From: Stratiolaelaps scimitus
Lineage: Eukaryota > Arthropoda > Arachnida > Mesostigmata > Laelapidae
Assembly: GCA_019614645.1 (NCBI GenBank)
Contig: JABWDB010000007.1
Location: 11,235,501 to 11,299,500, forward strand
Reading direction: 5' to 3'
Length of the DNA stretch: 64,000 nt
Below, piece after piece: positions 63,618-64,000 of the stretch. The translations under genes and the position numbers were made by a program. The first letter of the stretch is position 1. Every line of letters starts with the position of its first letter. A model generated the notes under the pieces. That model saw only the letters and a program-made list of their open reading frames with translations, did not search any database and was not told the DNA's origin.

Positions 63618-64000
63618 TAAAGATGCTTCGGTTATGAATTAAGCTAATTATATAACGAACGACAATTTTCGAAGTAAACCTCCCCAGACTTCATCGGCCT
63701 TCATGGATAGCGTTAAAATTACAGATAACACACGTTTTAGCTGTTGACGTACTGGGGTGGAGAAGCGGCTTTCTTTTTTATAATCACCAGGCCCGTGTTG
63801 TAAATTACTTGTCATCAAACCGCTGGAACTGGCAGCGTATCGATAGAAGGTGGTCTGACATCTGCATGTGTCTACAAAATGTATGAACGTATTGAAAGAG
63901 ATTACACGAGCATAAATTAGACGCGATTCACTCAACGGAACAACGAAACAAACACTTTTGAATCTATAAATAGTCGCCTACAAAAAACTGGAACGAGATC

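Larger units (their letters stand above)
57625..64000. other. Non-coding stretch at the right end of the window
   Basis: No recognised coding sequence. It contains a (CT)n tract (58565), several (TA)n tracts, retroelement-like tail copy 3 with its insert (60725-60899) and an AT-rich quasi-palindrome (63562). A splice-bounded 106-bp open segment at 58361-58466 (+) has no recognisable content. Confidence 0.55.

Overview
This is eukaryotic, intron-dominated DNA. No bacterial gene structure, long intact ORF, rRNA, tRNA or CRISPR array is visible. One coding exon can be identified with confidence: 15878-16048 on the + strand. It encodes the first half of the calponin-homology (CH) domain of a neuron navigator protein (vertebrate NAV2/NAV3, Drosophila sickie). 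It has clean splice sites and is phase 0 at both ends. The second half of the CH domain is not recognisable anywhere downstream, so most of 16049-64000 is probably one intron of at least 48 kb. A possible upstream coding exon of the same gene lies at 214-345, also ending in phase 0. A large neuronal gene with very long introns and many (AT)n, (CA)n(TA)n, (ATT)n and (CAG)n tracts suggests an arthropod. A mite or other chelicerate is my guess, and the sequence does not prove it.

Layout. 1-16 kb: the possible first coding exon, sparse non-coding DNA, a decayed 19-bp minisatellite (9.6 kb), a short retroelement-like 3' tail (11.6 kb), then the CH exon. 16-32 kb: non-coding DNA containing one copy of a 65-bp dispersed repeat pair, a 15-bp-stem hairpin next to a TATA-like box (22.1 kb), the longest but unassigned ORF (24.9-25.7 kb), and a possible TATA-driven leader exon on the - strand (26.9-27.0 kb). 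32.3-32.75 kb: two large palindromes that overlap by 4 bp, the most striking structure in the window. 34.6-40.1 kb, 48-49.7 kb, 52.4-53.3 kb and 56.6-58.95 kb: blocks richer in GC, CAG and GA tracts than their surroundings, where alternative promoters or exons are most likely. 57.5 kb holds a possible acidic C-terminal exon on the - strand. 60.7-60.9 kb holds another retroelement-like tail, interrupted by a roughly 97-bp insert flanked by a 17-bp direct repeat.

How it fits together. The + strand navigator gene is the only recognised unit, and the rest is read as its introns with possible nested - strand genes. All exon calls other than the CH exon rest on splice-site grammar and open frames only and carry low confidence. 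Many short open frames with high-scoring sites are expected by chance in 64 kb.
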